Origin: Cyclobacteriaceae bacterium
GTDB lineage: Bacteria; Bacteroidota; Bacteroidia; Cytophagales; Cyclobacteriaceae
Assembly (NCBI GenBank): GCA_030637245.1
Contig: DAOVVI010000033.1
Coordinates: 1-9,231, forward strand
Direction: 5' to 3'
DNA: 9,231 nt
Shown here: positions 7,758 to 9,231 of the stretch, piece by piece
Layout: each line of letters starts with the position of its first letter
Position numbering within the stretch: position 1 is the stretch's first letter
The notes under the pieces: model-generated
The model's input: the letters and a program-made list of their open reading frames with translations, nothing else
Database searches by the model: none
What the model was told of the DNA's origin: nothing
Program-made: the position numbers and the translations under genes

Positions 7758-9064
7758 TATTTTTTAGTTTTATAAAATGCCATTCTTATTTAAAACCACT
7801 ATCAAGCCTGATATGGATAGTACTGGTGCTATGTGGGGTTTTTATTATTAATGCCTGTGATACCAGCAGTAGCGTCACGCCTTATCAAGGGCAAACTTTT
7901 ATCAAACTTTATGGAGGGAATGGTTCTGAAGAAGGGAAAGATCTATTGCAATTGCCTGAACCTGATGGCGGGTTTGTTTTGGTTGGTTCTTCCACTTCCG
8001 AATCCAATGGGGGGAAAGATGTGTATGTAGTACGTACAGATAAAACTGGAAATGTAATTTGGGAAAATAACTTTGGAGAATTGGGAGATGATATCGGCAA
8101 TTCAGTAATTCTTGGCCAAAATAATAGTTTATATGTGTGTGGAGAGATCACAGAGACCAGGGATAGTTTAATTTTTGAATCATTAAGGGATGTTTATGTT
8201 CTAAATATTTCTTTAGACAACGGATCGTTAATTAGTGCTGAATCTTACGGCGATTCATTGAGAGATGAATGCGGAACGAGTATTCTGGATATCCAGAATG
8301 GAGGATTTTTAATTACTGCTACGTGGGATACATCTGACACATCAAAATTTTTTATGATAGAGACTGATGGAAACCTGATGGCCTTACCAAAAAGATCCCG
8401 GTATGTTGGGAAACAAGGCGTTCAAAATATTAGTACAAAATCATTTGAAAATCCCGGTAATCCTATCAATCCATTTATATGTTTTGGATCTTTAAATAGT
8501 ACGCCTTCTGATCAAATTCCAATAACTTTTTGGTTTCAATCTTTTAATTATCGTTCTGATGGTAATCAGACTCCTGCGCCTGAATTGTATGGGAATAGCG
8601 ATGCTGATGATTTTTGTACCGACGTGTTTATGACTATTGATGGAGGTTATGTTTTATCTGGTTATACATTGAGAGGTGGTAATTCAAGAGAAATAGTTAT
8701 TAAATTAAATTCAAATCTTGCCGAAATTTGGAAAAAATCATACGACAATGAATTCGGGAAAAATGTCAAAGAAACCGGTATTGTACAAACTAGTGATGGG
8801 GGGTATATTGTTTCTTCCACAATTGAATTAGATGACCCTGCAAATGATGAAATTAGTTTATTGAAATTAAATTTTAATGGGGATGAGGAATGGAGAAAAA
8901 CCTATGGAAGCAATGACGATGATATTGGTTCAAAAGTAATCCAGTTAGATGACGGAAGTTATGTATTAATTGGAACAATAGGTTTCAATATATTTCCTGG
9001 TTCAACATCGAAAATGTGCCTGATGAAAGTGAATCCTGAAGGAAAGTTGGTGCCAATTAAATAG
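7754..9064 (+). CDS. Lipoprotein with repeated beta-propeller-like units
   Basis: The GTG start at 7754 overlaps the preceding stop as GTGA, which implies translational coupling; no ATG lies before the export signal. A hydrophobic stretch (residues 18-33) leads to FIINAC, a lipobox with Cys35 as the likely lipidated residue. The residues after it (DTSSS) have one acid and do not match the Lys/Gln plus Asp/Glu-rich surface-export signal described for Capnocytophaga, so the side of the membrane it faces is open. The rest is built of units of about 50-55 residues with the pattern YG(G/S)...D.G..V...DGGYV..G....DVYVVK.D..GN..W. Six are clear (starting near 50, 109, 165, 278, 332 and 385) and one is degenerate (about 217-277), which would fit a six- or seven-bladed propeller. 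No type IX secretion C-terminal domain is present. It is the last gene of the operon and may bind an extracellular or envelope ligand, or support the barrel protein; both are inference. Confidence 0.82.
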   Translation: MIFFSFIKCHSYLKPLSSLIWIVLVLCGVFIINACDTSSSVTPYQGQTFIKLYGGNGSEEGKDLLQLPEPDGGFVLVGSSTSESNGGKDVYVVRTDKTGNVIWENNFGELGDDIGNSVILGQNNSLYVCGEITETRDSLIFESLRDVYVLNISLDNGSLISAESYGDSLRDECGTSILDIQNGGFLITATWDTSDTSKFFMIETDGNLMALPKRSRYVGKQGVQNISTKSFENPGNPINPFICFGSLNSTPSDQIPITFWFQSFNYRSDGNQTPAPELYGNSDADDFCTDVFMTIDGGYVLSGYTLRGGNSREIVIKLNSNLAEIWKKSYDNEFGKNVKETGIVQTSDGGYIVSSTIELDDPANDEISLLKLNFNGDEEWRKTYGSNDDDIGSKVIQLDDGSYVLIGTIGFNIFPGSTSKMCLMKVNPEGKLVPIK

Positions 9065-9157
9065 TGCTTTTTTCTCACTCTAACTACTGCAAATTTAGCA
9101 TAGCCTAACTTGGGATAAAAAATCTTCTAATCCAGTAATCCGGCAAATCCAGATTCA

Positions 9158-9179
9158 GACAATTTAATTCAAATTTGTC
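9158..9179. other. Weak hairpin downstream of the operon
   Basis: GACAATTT (9158-9165) pairs with AAATTTGTC (9171-9179) around an AATTC loop, giving eight base pairs with one bulged T at 9174. It lies 94 bases past the lipoprotein stop and has no T-tract after it. It might mark the end of the operon transcript, but the evidence is slight. The rest of 9065-9231 holds no gene or signal that I recognise. Confidence 0.25.
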
Positions 9180-9231
9180 ACACATTGTTTCCACAGGGTA
9201 ATGGGTTTGAAAAATTTATTGTCTCAAATCC

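Noticed and set aside
7833..8030. 65-residue + strand frame inside the lipoprotein gene
   Set aside because: It overlaps the lipobox and first repeat of the real gene in another frame and shows no domain of its own.
9065..9125. T-rich stretch after the lipoprotein stop as an intrinsic terminator
   Set aside because: No GC-containing stem precedes the TTTTTT run, and the only nearby inverted repeat (TTAG/CTAA) has four base pairs.

Overview
The window is AT-rich (roughly one third G+C by eye) and all five genes lie on the + strand. Lack of recognisable Shine-Dalgarno sites, lysine/isoleucine/asparagine-rich proteins, an outer-membrane barrel behind a TPR-like module, a lipoprotein with repeated 'YGG...DGGYV..G' units and a STAND ATPase fused to WD40 repeats all suggest a Bacteroidota organism, probably Cytophagia-like. 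The taxonomic call is inference from gene style, not from a marker gene.

Layout: (1) 1-1884 is the 3' part of a large gene for a HEAT-repeat protein ending in a cyclic-nucleotide-binding-like domain; its frame is open to the left edge, so the N-terminus is missing. (2) 1885-2069 is a 185-base AT-rich gap with a bulged hairpin and a weak promoter candidate. (3) 2070-9064 is a tightly packed four-gene block: a protein built of three TIR-like domains; a membrane-anchored nSTAND ATPase with a long helical stalk and WD40 propeller; a secreted TPR-like plus outer-membrane beta-barrel protein; and a lipoprotein of repeated beta-propeller-like units. The junctions are a 1-base gap, a 14-base gap (or 4-base overlap if a TTG start is used) and a 4-base GTGA overlap, so the block is almost certainly one operon. 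(4) 9065-9231 is a non-coding tail with a weak hairpin.

The main point of interest is the four-gene block. Its products would occupy, in order, cytoplasm (TIR protein, ATPase head), inner membrane and periplasm (ATPase membrane helix, stalk and WD40 propeller), outer membrane (barrel) and lipoprotein layer. This looks like a trans-envelope sensing or conflict device, in which an envelope signal is passed through a STAND switch to a separately encoded TIR-type effector. The domain calls are well supported by motifs; the joint function is inference. I saw no RNA genes, CRISPR arrays, insertion sequences or attachment sites.
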